NCBI GenBank assembly: GCA_934667425.1
Contig: CAKULV010000019.1
Coordinates: 1 to 53,741, forward strand
Source of the DNA: an uncultured Kiritimatiellota bacterium
GTDB taxonomy: Bacteria > Verrucomicrobiota > Kiritimatiellia > RFP12 > UBA1067
Direction: 5' to 3'
DNA: 53,741 bases
Program-made: the position numbers and the translations under genes
The notes under the pieces: generated by a model
The model's database searches: none
The model's input: the letters and a program-made list of their open reading frames with translations, nothing else
Told to the model about the DNA's origin: nothing
In this document: one piece after another, positions 25,482-33,815 of the stretch
How the letters are laid out: each line of letters starts with the position of its first letter
How positions within the stretch are numbered: the stretch's first letter is position 1

Positions 25482-27569
25482 TCATCGCCCCATCTCCACC
25501 GCCAGGCAGAAGAGCGGCGGCGCCACGCCTTTCGCCCTGCCAGCCGGACAGTCCAATGCGTAGGCCTGCGGCTCGCGCGACCAGTTCACGAGAATCGCCG
25601 CCGTCCGCCCGTCCGGCGCCCGCCAGACGTTGTGGAAGACGGTCGGCAGCGCCGGCTGCACGGTCTCCTCGTACTTGCCGGCGAGGTGGTAGATGCCCCG
25701 GCGCTGGAACTTCACCTCCTTCTTGGCGCAGAGCAGCGAGCCGGGGTCCAGCAGCTCGCCGTCGAAGAGAAACTCCCGATGCTCGCGGTAGAACCGCGCC
25801 GCCTCCACCATGAAGCGGTACTCCGCGGCGAACCGGGCGCTGGTGGCGTGCTCCATGCTCATGGCGTGCACCGAGGGCTGGTTGCCCCAGGCGAGCGTGC
25901 GCGCGAACTCCACGGCGAACTGGTCCGGGAAGAGCGCGGGCCAGTCGCGCTCCTGTTCGGCGGTCCACTTGTTCTCCGCGGGCCAGCGGGCGTCGTCCCA
26001 CGGCGGGATGCCGTCTATGAGCAGATAGGTGCCGAACACGGCCGAGAGCCCGTGGTAGAGCGCGTTCCACACCGGCACGGCCTCGAACTCCGGCAGCGCA
26101 CCCAGCCCGCAGCGTTCATAGCTGGTGCCGAAGAGCGAGATGAAGAGGTCGCAGTCCTCGAGGAACGCCTCGCTCACCTCCTCGCTGCCGAGGTGGAGGC
26201 TCGGGTTGTCCGCCCGCAGGCGCCGCAGAAACCGGTGGTAGCCCTCCAGCGGGCCCAGCACGTCGCCCGGCGCGTGGCGGTGCCCCGGATTCCAGCACGG
26301 CAACGCCGCCCCGCAGCTCACCTGGTCGAGATACACCGCGTCCAGCCCGGCCTCGCGCAGATGCGCCACCACGCCCCCGATCGCCCGCTGGAAGGCCGGA
26401 GCCTCGCCGCAGACGGCAACCAGACGGTGGATGTCCGCCACGTGCCGGTTCCAGTGGGTGCCGTGGATCTGCCCGTCGTGCTCCATCCGGCACTCCGCCT
26501 CGGCGGCGGCGTTCCAGGAGGCGTCGTCGCGGTCGCGGCTCCTGCCGTTGACGTAGACCATCGTGTAGCATCCGGCCCGCTTCAGCTCGGCGACGGTGCG
26601 CGTGAACTTCTCCACGCCCTCGTAGGGCGGCCAGTAGGTGGGGTAGCCCACGTCCTTGGGGTGGCGGTGCCACCAGTCCCAGTGCAGTGCGCACTTCACG
26701 CCGGAGTCGGCGGCGAACTTCAAGAGCGGCTTCGCCGCCGCGTCGCAGCCGCCGCGGTTCCACGCCCAGAAGCAGACGTCGCGCAGCTTCTGGAAATCGG
26801 CCCGGGACTTCCGCGCCCGCGCCGCCGCCGCCCAGCTCTGCTCCAGCGCCCAGGGCTTGTAGAGCTGCGCGGCCTGCCACCAGCCGCCGCGGAACGGCGC
26901 CACGCGGCCCTTCCAGGGCAGGGAGCCGGCGGCGGTGCCCGCGCGCGTGGCGGGCATGTGCGCCGTGATGCCTATCCGGGCGCGGGCGCCGCCCGGCGCC
27001 GGGCGGCACGCGGCGTAGGAGTTCTTGCAGCGCGCGCGGGGGTCGCGGGCGTCCACGTACCAGCCGCCGATCTCCTCGTCGATCAGCGCCGTGAACTGGA
27101 ACTCGCTCAGTCCAGTGTCCAGGAAGGGGCGGTCGTCGGCCAGCCGGCCCCAGTCCGGGCGCCGCACCATGCCCATGCCGTGCCGGCGCGAATAGAGCAC
27201 GCCGCTCCTTGCGGTGCACGGCGCCACGAGGTCGGGGAACGACACCCGCTCCACCATGAGCTTGCGCTCGTCGAGGTTCCGCCAGGAGAAGGCGTACTCC
27301 CAGCCCTCGCCCTGCCGCGTGAAGGTGGCCGTGGCCGTGAAGTCGGCGCCGAAGCGCGGATGCCCCCTCCACGCGGCCTCGACCACGGCGCCGTTGGTGG
27401 TGACGGCGAGCGAGGCCATGTCCTCGGGCGTGACGTCCACCCCCTTGTCCTTCACCACCCCCAGGTGCATCCTGAAGCCCACCTGCGCCGACCCCAGCGG
27501 CGCGAGCTCGGCCCCGGCCGCGCCCAGCGTGAACAGCAGGCCCGCCGCCGGCAAGACCATTCCGTTCAT
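25482..27569 (-). CDS. Secreted DUF6259-type putative glycoside hydrolase
   Basis: A 695-residue protein with a signal peptide (MNGMVLPAAGLLFTLGAAGAE). The N-terminal part is beta-rich, followed from about 270 by a TIM-barrel-like region: RDVCFWAWNRGGCD, HWDWWHRHP, CYTMVYVNGRSRD and LDAVYLDQVSCG. The Asp of YLDQ is a plausible active-site residue by analogy with GH36/GH31-like folds. The C-terminal part is a beta-sandwich (AAILVNWSREPQAYAL). I assign DUF6259 from overall motif style, not a search. The ATG at 27569 has AAAGGGGAAA just upstream; the frame runs to an earlier ATG at 27587 inside a short tandem repeat. It is the last gene of the high-G+C surface unit, 73 nt after its neighbour. 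Confidence 0.7.
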   Translation of the reverse strand: MNGMVLPAAGLLFTLGAAGAELAPLGSAQVGFRMHLGVVKDKGVDVTPEDMASLAVTTNGAVVEAAWRGHPRFGADFTATATFTRQGEGWEYAFSWRNLDERKLMVERVSFPDLVAPCTARSGVLYSRRHGMGMVRRPDWGRLADDRPFLDTGLSEFQFTALIDEEIGGWYVDARDPRARCKNSYAACRPAPGGARARIGITAHMPATRAGTAAGSLPWKGRVAPFRGGWWQAAQLYKPWALEQSWAAAARARKSRADFQKLRDVCFWAWNRGGCDAAAKPLLKFAADSGVKCALHWDWWHRHPKDVGYPTYWPPYEGVEKFTRTVAELKRAGCYTMVYVNGRSRDRDDASWNAAAEAECRMEHDGQIHGTHWNRHVADIHRLVAVCGEAPAFQRAIGGVVAHLREAGLDAVYLDQVSCGAALPCWNPGHRHAPGDVLGPLEGYHRFLRRLRADNPSLHLGSEEVSEAFLEDCDLFISLFGTSYERCGLGALPEFEAVPVWNALYHGLSAVFGTYLLIDGIPPWDDARWPAENKWTAEQERDWPALFPDQFAVEFARTLAWGNQPSVHAMSMEHATSARFAAEYRFMVEAARFYREHREFLFDGELLDPGSLLCAKKEVKFQRRGIYHLAGKYEETVQPALPTVFHNVWRAPDGRTAAILVNWSREPQAYALDCPAGRAKGVAPPLFCLAVEMGR

Positions 27570-27576
27570 GAGCGTT

Positions 27577-27608
27577 TCCCCTTTCATTTCATCTCCCCTT
27601 TCATTTCA
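27577..27608 (-). repeat. Tandem 15-nt repeat carrying the ribosome-binding site
   Basis: Two perfect copies of a 15-nt unit (27577-27591 and 27594-27608) with a 17-nt period lie just upstream of the DUF6259 start. On the minus strand each reads TGAAATGAAAGGGGA, so each copy carries its own Shine-Dalgarno-like AAAGGGGA and an ATG. Confidence 0.85.
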
Positions 27609-27642
27609 CTTGACTTAGCCTGCGCCGTTCGCCCGCGATCCA

Positions 27643-30600
27643 CTACGGCTTTACGCGGAACGGCGCGCAGTTCATGCCGCAGAGCATCTTCACGAGCGCG
27701 CAGTAGAAGTCCTCGTCGGGGTCGGGTACCACCAGCGCCGCCGCCACCTCCACCCCCGGCGGCACCGGGGAGGCCAGCGAGTAGGTGAGATGGTCGAACG
27801 CCGGGAAGTCGAAGCGCCGCTCCATCCACGACACGTGGTAGGTGCGCCGCCGGTCCGCAGGGGCGTCCCACTTGAAGGCGGCGCGGCCGCCCGGCCTGCC
27901 GCTAACGGCATTCATGAAGTCGTGCTGGATCGCGTTCGGCCCTCCCGCCTCGATCCTGGCCGCAGGGTTGGCTGGGTCGGCGAAGACGAGCGGGCGGCGG
28001 GTGGCGCCCTCGCCCCCCTCGAAGCGCTCGAGCTGGAAGACCATGTACCTGCCCTTCGGCAGCGGGTCGAAGGCGAAGCGCACGCTGTCGCCGGCCTTGC
28101 GCAGCATCGCGCAGGCCTGTGCGCGTTCGCCGCCAGCGCCAAGCAGCTCGGCGCCGCCGCCCAGCTCCGCCTTGTCGGCCGTGGCGAGGCGCGCCCCGGG
28201 GCAGACCAGCACGGTGAGTTCCTTCTCGCGGAGGGCGTCGGCGATCGTCACCGAGGCGAAGCGCGGCTTCGCGCCCTGCGCCGACACTCGCAGCACGCCG
28301 TTCCCGAGCGTGGCAGCCACCCCCTCGCCCCGGGCCGAGGCCACGGCGGAGGCGCCCGTCACGCGGAACTCCGCCGGCCGCGCCGGGTCCACCAGCACCA
28401 GCTGGCGCTCCGCCCCGCGCAGGAAGCCCGAGGAGAGCGCCCCCTCCACCGCGATTTCGCCGGCGGGCTCGCGCCAGGCCACGACAACCCGGGCCGCCGC
28501 CGGGGAGTCGGCGCGGAAGCGCAGGCGGTTCTCGCCCGCCGCCAGCCGGCCGGGGAACACCCGGCGGTTCACCATCACCTCCGTCATCGCGTCGAAGCTC
28601 GCCACAGCCGCGATCGGCGCGCGCACCCGCACGAGATAGGCGTGGCGCGCGCGAACCTCGTAGCGCAGCAGCCCCGCAGGCAGCGGACGGAACGTCTTGC
28701 CGCCGTCGCTGGAGATCTCCAGCTTGGCCTCGCCGCCGGCCGCCAGCCGGGCGGCGTAGCGCGCGGCGACGATCGGAAACGCGCTCTCCACCGCGTAGCA
28801 GAACGAATCCGCCTCCACGCGCGCGAAGGCGGGGTTGGCCGCCTCGGGACGGCCCGCGTACACGAGAAAGCCGTTCGCGAAGTCCGGGAAGAAGCGGTTC
28901 ACGCGGTAGACCTTGCGCTTGCCCGAGGAGTGCACCTTGTCGGTGTAGTCCTGCAGCCACGGCGGATTGGGATGCGGCGAGAGGTCCGGCCCGAAGCTCG
29001 CCGGCGGGCAGTGCTGGAGGTCGTTCTGCTCGCCGTCGTTCGCGAACCACACGCGGAAGCGCTCGCCCGGGCGCAGCCGCATCCCCATCTTCTCCTGGTA
29101 GCCGGGGTTCTGCACCACGGTCCCCCTGAGCGAGCGCCGCACGAAATGGTCGGGCGACTTGCCGATGCGGTGGTACACCCCCGTCTCGTCCTCGGACTCC
29201 CCCAGCGACGCGGCCGTCTCGTTGTCCATCGCCGGGAAGAAGCACTGGCTCGAGAGGTCGTAGATGTGGTTCTTGCCGTCGTAGAACACCTGCTCGAAGC
29301 TGTGCCCGTTGCCTGCGGTCTGCCCCGCCGGGCAGTTCACCGCGCAGGCGAAGAGGTTGGCCGTGAGGTTGTTCAGCGGGCCGCACTCGAACCCGCAGTA
29401 GGCGTTGAGCATCACAAGCGGGTCGCCCAGCACCTCGCGCGGGGCGTCAGTGCCGCGCGCGAACGCGATCTGGTGGCCCATGAAGTAGTCGCTCGCGCCG
29501 ATCACGAACTGGAACAGGCGGTTGGCGCGCTCGCGGTCCGGCAGCCGGCCCAGGGCCAGCGAGTCTGCGGCGTCCGCGAAGCTGCGCACGTCGAGGTCGC
29601 CGTGGTTGAGCAGCGCCGGATAGTCGAGAGTGCGCTCGTCGAGGTTGGCTATCTCCACGTAGTCGGTCACGGTGCGCTCGGGCACGGAGATCGTCATCTC
29701 GCCGCCGTTCGCCAGGCGCTCGGCGCGGCGGCGGGACACGCGGGCGGCGGCGAAGTCGGCGGCGTCGGGCACGTCGGGATAGTTGTTGATGTTGAGCGTC
29801 TTGCCGGGATCCGCCGCCGGCAGTATGGCGGCGGGGAAGTACTGCGCCTGGCGGCCGTCGATCGCCAGCGTGTGCGCCACGCGGCCCGTCAGCGCGCGCG
29901 TGGTGCCGGGCACGAAGCCCGCGCCGCCGCCCGACACGCCGTCGAACGCGCGGTCGAAGGCGAAGAGAGCGCGCGTGGCGTCGTCGCAGGCGAGTTCCCG
30001 CGCGGGCGTGAAGCCGGCCGCGTAGCGCGCGCCGGTGGAGACGCGCAGCAGATCCGCCGCGCCCTCGAAGAGCGCGTGCGAGGGCGTCACGTCCGCGCGC
30101 GCCCGCGCCCCAGTGTGGTCGCAGCCGAGGAAGAACTCCATGTGCGTCTGGTCGTTCGGGTTCCGGGCGCTCTTGAGGTCGCACACCGCGTAGCCCGGAA
30201 GCTCGAAGGCGAGCGCGCGACGGCCGCCCACGAACACCTCGGCCCTGCCGCCGGGCGTGAACTGCGCCGCCACGTGCGTCCACTCGCCGGAGGGGAGGTC
30301 GGCCGCGCCCGAGCCGTCGAAGCTGCGCCCCTCGAAGTCCTTCAGCGTGAAGGACAGGAGCCGGCGGGCTGGCTGGTAGGAAAGCTCCAGCACGGCACCC
30401 TTGCCGGCCTTCCACTCGTGCGCCATGTAGTTCTGCTGGGTGTGGAAGAGGCGGCAGACGCCGTTCCGGGACTTCTTCATGAAGGCCGGCCAGTCGGGCT
30501 TGAACCACGCCTCCACCGTGCCGGCGCCGTTGGGGTAGAAGAGCAGCGACTCGTCGCGCAGGTCCCTGGCCTCGGCCCACGAGGCCTGCGAGTGCGTCTG

Positions 30601-31512
30601 GTAGTAGAAGGCGTGCCCGGCCTCGCCGCCCAGGGCCAGCGCCGTGTCGCCGGGACGGCCGGAGACGCCGGCGGCGAACAGGCAGTCCTCGAACTTCGGG
30701 AACGGCAGCGTGGCCGCCGGACGAAGCGCCAGGTGGGAGAGCAGCAGCTTCGCGCGCGACTGGTCGGCGTCCGAGCGCGGCAGGCCGTAGGCGTCCACCG
30801 GATACTCCACGCTGCGCAGCTGAAGCTCCATGCGCACCTTGCGCGCCTGCGGGTGCAGCCTCCCCTTCTCGCGGTAGGCGCTCCGGCAGCCCCTTGGGCG
30901 CATGTGCGAGATCCAGCGAGGGTCCACCACGCCCTCGGGCAGCTCTTCGCCGGCGGCGTTGAACTGGCGCAGCGCGCAGCATCCGCCCCAGGTCATTGGC
31001 GTGAGCGACTCGAGGTCGAGCTCGAGCTTCACGCCCTGGCCGGCCAGCGCGGCGGGCACCTCCGCCTCGCAGTAGACCACGCAGGTGCGGTAGCCGATGG
31101 TCTCGAACAGCACGCCGCCCGCCTGCGGCGTGGCTTTGGCGCCAGCGGCGAGAGTCCAGCGCGAAGGATCCGTCCCGCCCGCGAAGAGATTGTCGCAGCG
31201 CGCGGCGTCGCCGTGCGCGAGGGTTCCCACGCCCGCCTCCAGGGCCAGCGCCGTGGAGCCCGCCGGAACGCCGAAGCGCAGCGTCAGATCGCCCGGCAGC
31301 CGCCCCTTGAAGGCGACTACGGGCAAGGCCTGCTCGCCTTCGGCGGTGGTTGCCCTCACCACGAAGCCGGAGCCGGGCTTCACGCCGCCCAGGCGCTCCA
31401 GCTTGGCGGGGTTCAGCTCCAGCTCGTACGGCGTCGCCGTGGGGTAGGCGGCGTTCCACTCCAGCGGCATCACCGCCGCCAGCATCGCGCATATGAAGTC
31501 TATTGGCGTCAT
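27643..31512 (-). CDS. Giant secreted LamG / transglutaminase-like protein
   Basis: A 1289-residue exported protein with a short signal-like N-terminus. Residues about 285-505 form a concanavalin/LamG-type domain (GTVEAWFKPDWPAFM, GEWTHVAAQFTPGGRAEVFV). Residues about 640-780 look like a transglutaminase/papain-type core: Cys706 or Cys710 (AYCGFECGPLNN), His737 (GNGHSFEQVFYDG) and Asp752 (HIYDLSS) are in the usual Cys-His-Asp order. Several beta-sandwich regions follow. Ribosome-binding AAGGAGAAGAGGAGA precedes the ATG. It sits 43 nt after the beta-helix gene. Substrate unknown; it may bind glycan through LamG and act on peptide or isopeptide bonds, or the domain may be non-catalytic. Codon third positions are strongly G/C. 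Confidence 0.72.
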   Translation of the reverse strand: MTPIDFICAMLAAVMPLEWNAAYPTATPYELELNPAKLERLGGVKPGSGFVVRATTAEGEQALPVVAFKGRLPGDLTLRFGVPAGSTALALEAGVGTLAHGDAARCDNLFAGGTDPSRWTLAAGAKATPQAGGVLFETIGYRTCVVYCEAEVPAALAGQGVKLELDLESLTPMTWGGCCALRQFNAAGEELPEGVVDPRWISHMRPRGCRSAYREKGRLHPQARKVRMELQLRSVEYPVDAYGLPRSDADQSRAKLLLSHLALRPAATLPFPKFEDCLFAAGVSGRPGDTALALGGEAGHAFYYQTHSQASWAEARDLRDESLLFYPNGAGTVEAWFKPDWPAFMKKSRNGVCRLFHTQQNYMAHEWKAGKGAVLELSYQPARRLLSFTLKDFEGRSFDGSGAADLPSGEWTHVAAQFTPGGRAEVFVGGRRALAFELPGYAVCDLKSARNPNDQTHMEFFLGCDHTGARARADVTPSHALFEGAADLLRVSTGARYAAGFTPARELACDDATRALFAFDRAFDGVSGGGAGFVPGTTRALTGRVAHTLAIDGRQAQYFPAAILPAADPGKTLNINNYPDVPDAADFAAARVSRRRAERLANGGEMTISVPERTVTDYVEIANLDERTLDYPALLNHGDLDVRSFADAADSLALGRLPDRERANRLFQFVIGASDYFMGHQIAFARGTDAPREVLGDPLVMLNAYCGFECGPLNNLTANLFACAVNCPAGQTAGNGHSFEQVFYDGKNHIYDLSSQCFFPAMDNETAASLGESEDETGVYHRIGKSPDHFVRRSLRGTVVQNPGYQEKMGMRLRPGERFRVWFANDGEQNDLQHCPPASFGPDLSPHPNPPWLQDYTDKVHSSGKRKVYRVNRFFPDFANGFLVYAGRPEAANPAFARVEADSFCYAVESAFPIVAARYAARLAAGGEAKLEISSDGGKTFRPLPAGLLRYEVRARHAYLVRVRAPIAAVASFDAMTEVMVNRRVFPGRLAAGENRLRFRADSPAAARVVVAWREPAGEIAVEGALSSGFLRGAERQLVLVDPARPAEFRVTGASAVASARGEGVAATLGNGVLRVSAQGAKPRFASVTIADALREKELTVLVCPGARLATADKAELGGGAELLGAGGERAQACAMLRKAGDSVRFAFDPLPKGRYMVFQLERFEGGEGATRRPLVFADPANPAARIEAGGPNAIQHDFMNAVSGRPGGRAAFKWDAPADRRRTYHVSWMERRFDFPAFDHLTYSLASPVPPGVEVAAALVVPDPDEDFYCALVKMLCGMNCAPFRVKP

Positions 31513-31555
31513 TCTCCTCTTCTCCTTTCCTTCTTCCCGGCTTCGGTGTTCGGGG

Positions 31556-33799
31556 TCAGCGCGGCTCGAAGGAGCCGCACGCGTCGGTGGCCACCACGCC
31601 GTCGTACAGCACGCGGCTGTGCAGCGAGGCCCGGCGGATCTTCACCACGTGCCGGCCGGTCTTGAGCCGGAACGGGCAGGCGAAGTTGCCGAAGCGCTTG
31701 CCCGGCATGAGCAGCGTCCAGACGGGGTAGTCGCGCACCTGCTGGAAGGAGACGGCGGCCTCCTCGTCGTCCACCTGCACCATGAGCTGCTGGCGGTTGC
31801 GCGTGGTCAGCTCGCCGATCTCGTCGTTGTAGCCGTGGATGAGGAAGTACCACGTGCCGTCCTTCGGCAGGTCGAAGGCGAACTCGCGCCATTCGTCGGC
31901 GACTGGGACGAAGGCCCCCTCCTTCAGACCCTCGGCGTAGACGGCGGCCTCGCCGGGGCGCTCGGCGCGGTAGGGCGGACTGAAGGCGGTGGTCTGCCAC
32001 ACGCTCACCGGGCGCGACAGGCCCTCGGGCGTGCGCACGATGAACGCGCCGCGGTAGCGCCGGCGGTCCTGCATCCGCGCCTCGTCGAACGCCACGGTGA
32101 AGACCAGCTCGCCGCCGGCCGGGATCACGCCGCGAGCGGGCGACACCTTGAGCCAGGGGAAGTCGTCGTTCACGCGCACCGTGAAGGGAATGCCCTTCGC
32201 GGAGGTGGAGCGCGCCCTCACCGCCACGCTGGAGAAGTCGTTCGTGCGGGAGATCCTGGCGCGGTCGAGCGTGAAGCCCAGCGGGCGCTTCGGATAGGAG
32301 CAGTCCAGCAGCTCCTCGGGCAGCGCCTCCGGCTCGAACACGTTGCCGCCGCCGTTGAAGTGCGGCGCCCTGTCCACGCCCGTGAGCTTCTGCATCGGCC
32401 CGGAGAAGCGGTTGTCGAAGACGTTCCATCTCGCCTTGAGCGAAAGCGGGTTGCCGCGGATGGGGGAGACGTCCACCCCCGTGCCGGGGCCCCAGAACAT
32501 GTTGTCCTTGATCCAGCACCAGCTGCCGTTGCCGAAGGCCTCGTAGCTGGAGGTCTTGATGGTCTGCATCACGAGGTGGTGCTCCTCGCCGAGTCCGGAG
32601 AAGAGGTTGTCCGTCACGTACACTGGCGAGACCATGCAGCCCTGGATGGAAACGCCGCAGCCCGCGCCCTCGAAGCGGTTGCCCCAGCAGCGCACGTTCT
32701 GCATTCCGCCGTCCAGCTCGATCGAGTCGTCGGCGGCGAAGGCGAGGAAGTTGCCGTACACCTCGGCGTCGCGGTTGAAGCCGCCGTCGTCGGAGAAGTT
32801 GCCCGCGCCCTCCACGGCGTCGTTCCAGGGGTGCACGTCGCTGCCGATGAAGTCGTTCCAGCGCAGCACCGTGGAGTGGTCCACGCAGCCCATCGTCACG
32901 GCCTCGGGCCCGGCGGGGTGCGCGTAGTACCAGCTGTTCGCGCGCGAGAATGCGTCGTGCACGTAGCAGCGCTCCACCACGGCCTCGGAGGTGCCGCGGT
33001 TGAGCGCGATGGCGCCGTCGAAGTTGATGACGCGCGAAGGGCGCGCCTTCTCGTGCCAGAGGCCCTTGCGGGAGTAGTCGGGCGCGCCTTCGCGGCCCCA
33101 GTCGGAGATCTCGCAGTTGCGGATGCGGATGCCGGTGGTGTCCGCCACGCGGATCATGTTCGGCCCGCGCCCGCCCTTCAGCACGAGGTCGTCGAGAAGC
33201 ACGTACTTCGCGCCCTTCACGTCGATCGCCAGCTCGGCGCCCTTCACGTCGAACACCGCGCCGGGCTTCGCCGTGTAGCGGATCCAGCCATCCGGGGAGC
33301 CCTGCGCGTCGATTCGGCACGGGGCCCTGAAGGTGGCGGGGTCCAGCGTCACGGTGCGAGCCACCGGCACCTCGTCGCGCCACGTGCTGAACTCGCCCGC
33401 CGCCTTCACCTCGCCGCCCGCCGCCAGGCGGAACTCGTAGTCGCTCGCCGACCGCAGCCCCAGCATGGAGCCGCGGTAGTTCCTCACGTTCTCGAAGTAG
33501 GGCAGCGGCGGGGCCTCGCGCCAGGCCTTCTCGCCCTTCTCGCGGTACTCGAGCTTCAGGCCGGGGACCTCCGCCGGCGCGCCCCACGCCACCGAGCAGC
33601 CCGTGAAGAGCGGCGTCACGCGCAGCTCGCCCGCCTTCACGGGGTTGATCTTCGCCACGCGCTCTTCCATGGGGGTGGCCTTGAACACGGCCGCCAGCGG
33701 CTTCGGGTTGCCGTGCTTGTCGAAGCGGCCGGTCTTCACGCCGGTGGCTGCCAGCGCGGCCGAGGCGCACCCGGCGAACAACAACATCATCTTCATCAT
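31556..33799 (-). CDS. Secreted right-handed parallel beta-helix protein (polysaccharide-lyase-like)
   Basis: A 747-residue protein with a short lipoprotein-like or Sec leader (MMKMMLLFAGCASAALA). Residues about 40-140 resemble a fibronectin-type domain. Residues about 155-440 show the repeated short strand/turn pattern of a parallel beta-helix (VLLDDLVLKGG, GIRIRNCEISDWG, VVERCYVHDAFSR, ADDSIELDGGMQNVRCWGNR). Two beta-sandwich domains follow, the first BACON-like (PWLKVSPARGVIPAGGEL). The fold is shared by pectate lyases, alginate lyases and many glycan-binding proteins; no diagnostic catalytic triad is certain. AAGGA lies 9 nt before the ATG. It is the second gene of the unit headed by the PATR protein (16-nt gap). 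Confidence 0.75.
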   Translation of the reverse strand: MMKMMLLFAGCASAALAATGVKTGRFDKHGNPKPLAAVFKATPMEERVAKINPVKAGELRVTPLFTGCSVAWGAPAEVPGLKLEYREKGEKAWREAPPLPYFENVRNYRGSMLGLRSASDYEFRLAAGGEVKAAGEFSTWRDEVPVARTVTLDPATFRAPCRIDAQGSPDGWIRYTAKPGAVFDVKGAELAIDVKGAKYVLLDDLVLKGGRGPNMIRVADTTGIRIRNCEISDWGREGAPDYSRKGLWHEKARPSRVINFDGAIALNRGTSEAVVERCYVHDAFSRANSWYYAHPAGPEAVTMGCVDHSTVLRWNDFIGSDVHPWNDAVEGAGNFSDDGGFNRDAEVYGNFLAFAADDSIELDGGMQNVRCWGNRFEGAGCGVSIQGCMVSPVYVTDNLFSGLGEEHHLVMQTIKTSSYEAFGNGSWCWIKDNMFWGPGTGVDVSPIRGNPLSLKARWNVFDNRFSGPMQKLTGVDRAPHFNGGGNVFEPEALPEELLDCSYPKRPLGFTLDRARISRTNDFSSVAVRARSTSAKGIPFTVRVNDDFPWLKVSPARGVIPAGGELVFTVAFDEARMQDRRRYRGAFIVRTPEGLSRPVSVWQTTAFSPPYRAERPGEAAVYAEGLKEGAFVPVADEWREFAFDLPKDGTWYFLIHGYNDEIGELTTRNRQQLMVQVDDEEAAVSFQQVRDYPVWTLLMPGKRFGNFACPFRLKTGRHVVKIRRASLHSRVLYDGVVATDACGSFEPR

Positions 33800-33815
33800 T
33801 CTACCTGTCCTTTCA

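Noticed and set aside
27790..31665. Plus-strand open frame of about 1290 codons
   Set aside because: Exact antisense of the LamG-transglutaminase gene; Arg/Ala/Gly/His-rich composition without domains. It stays open only because of G/C third positions on the real strand.
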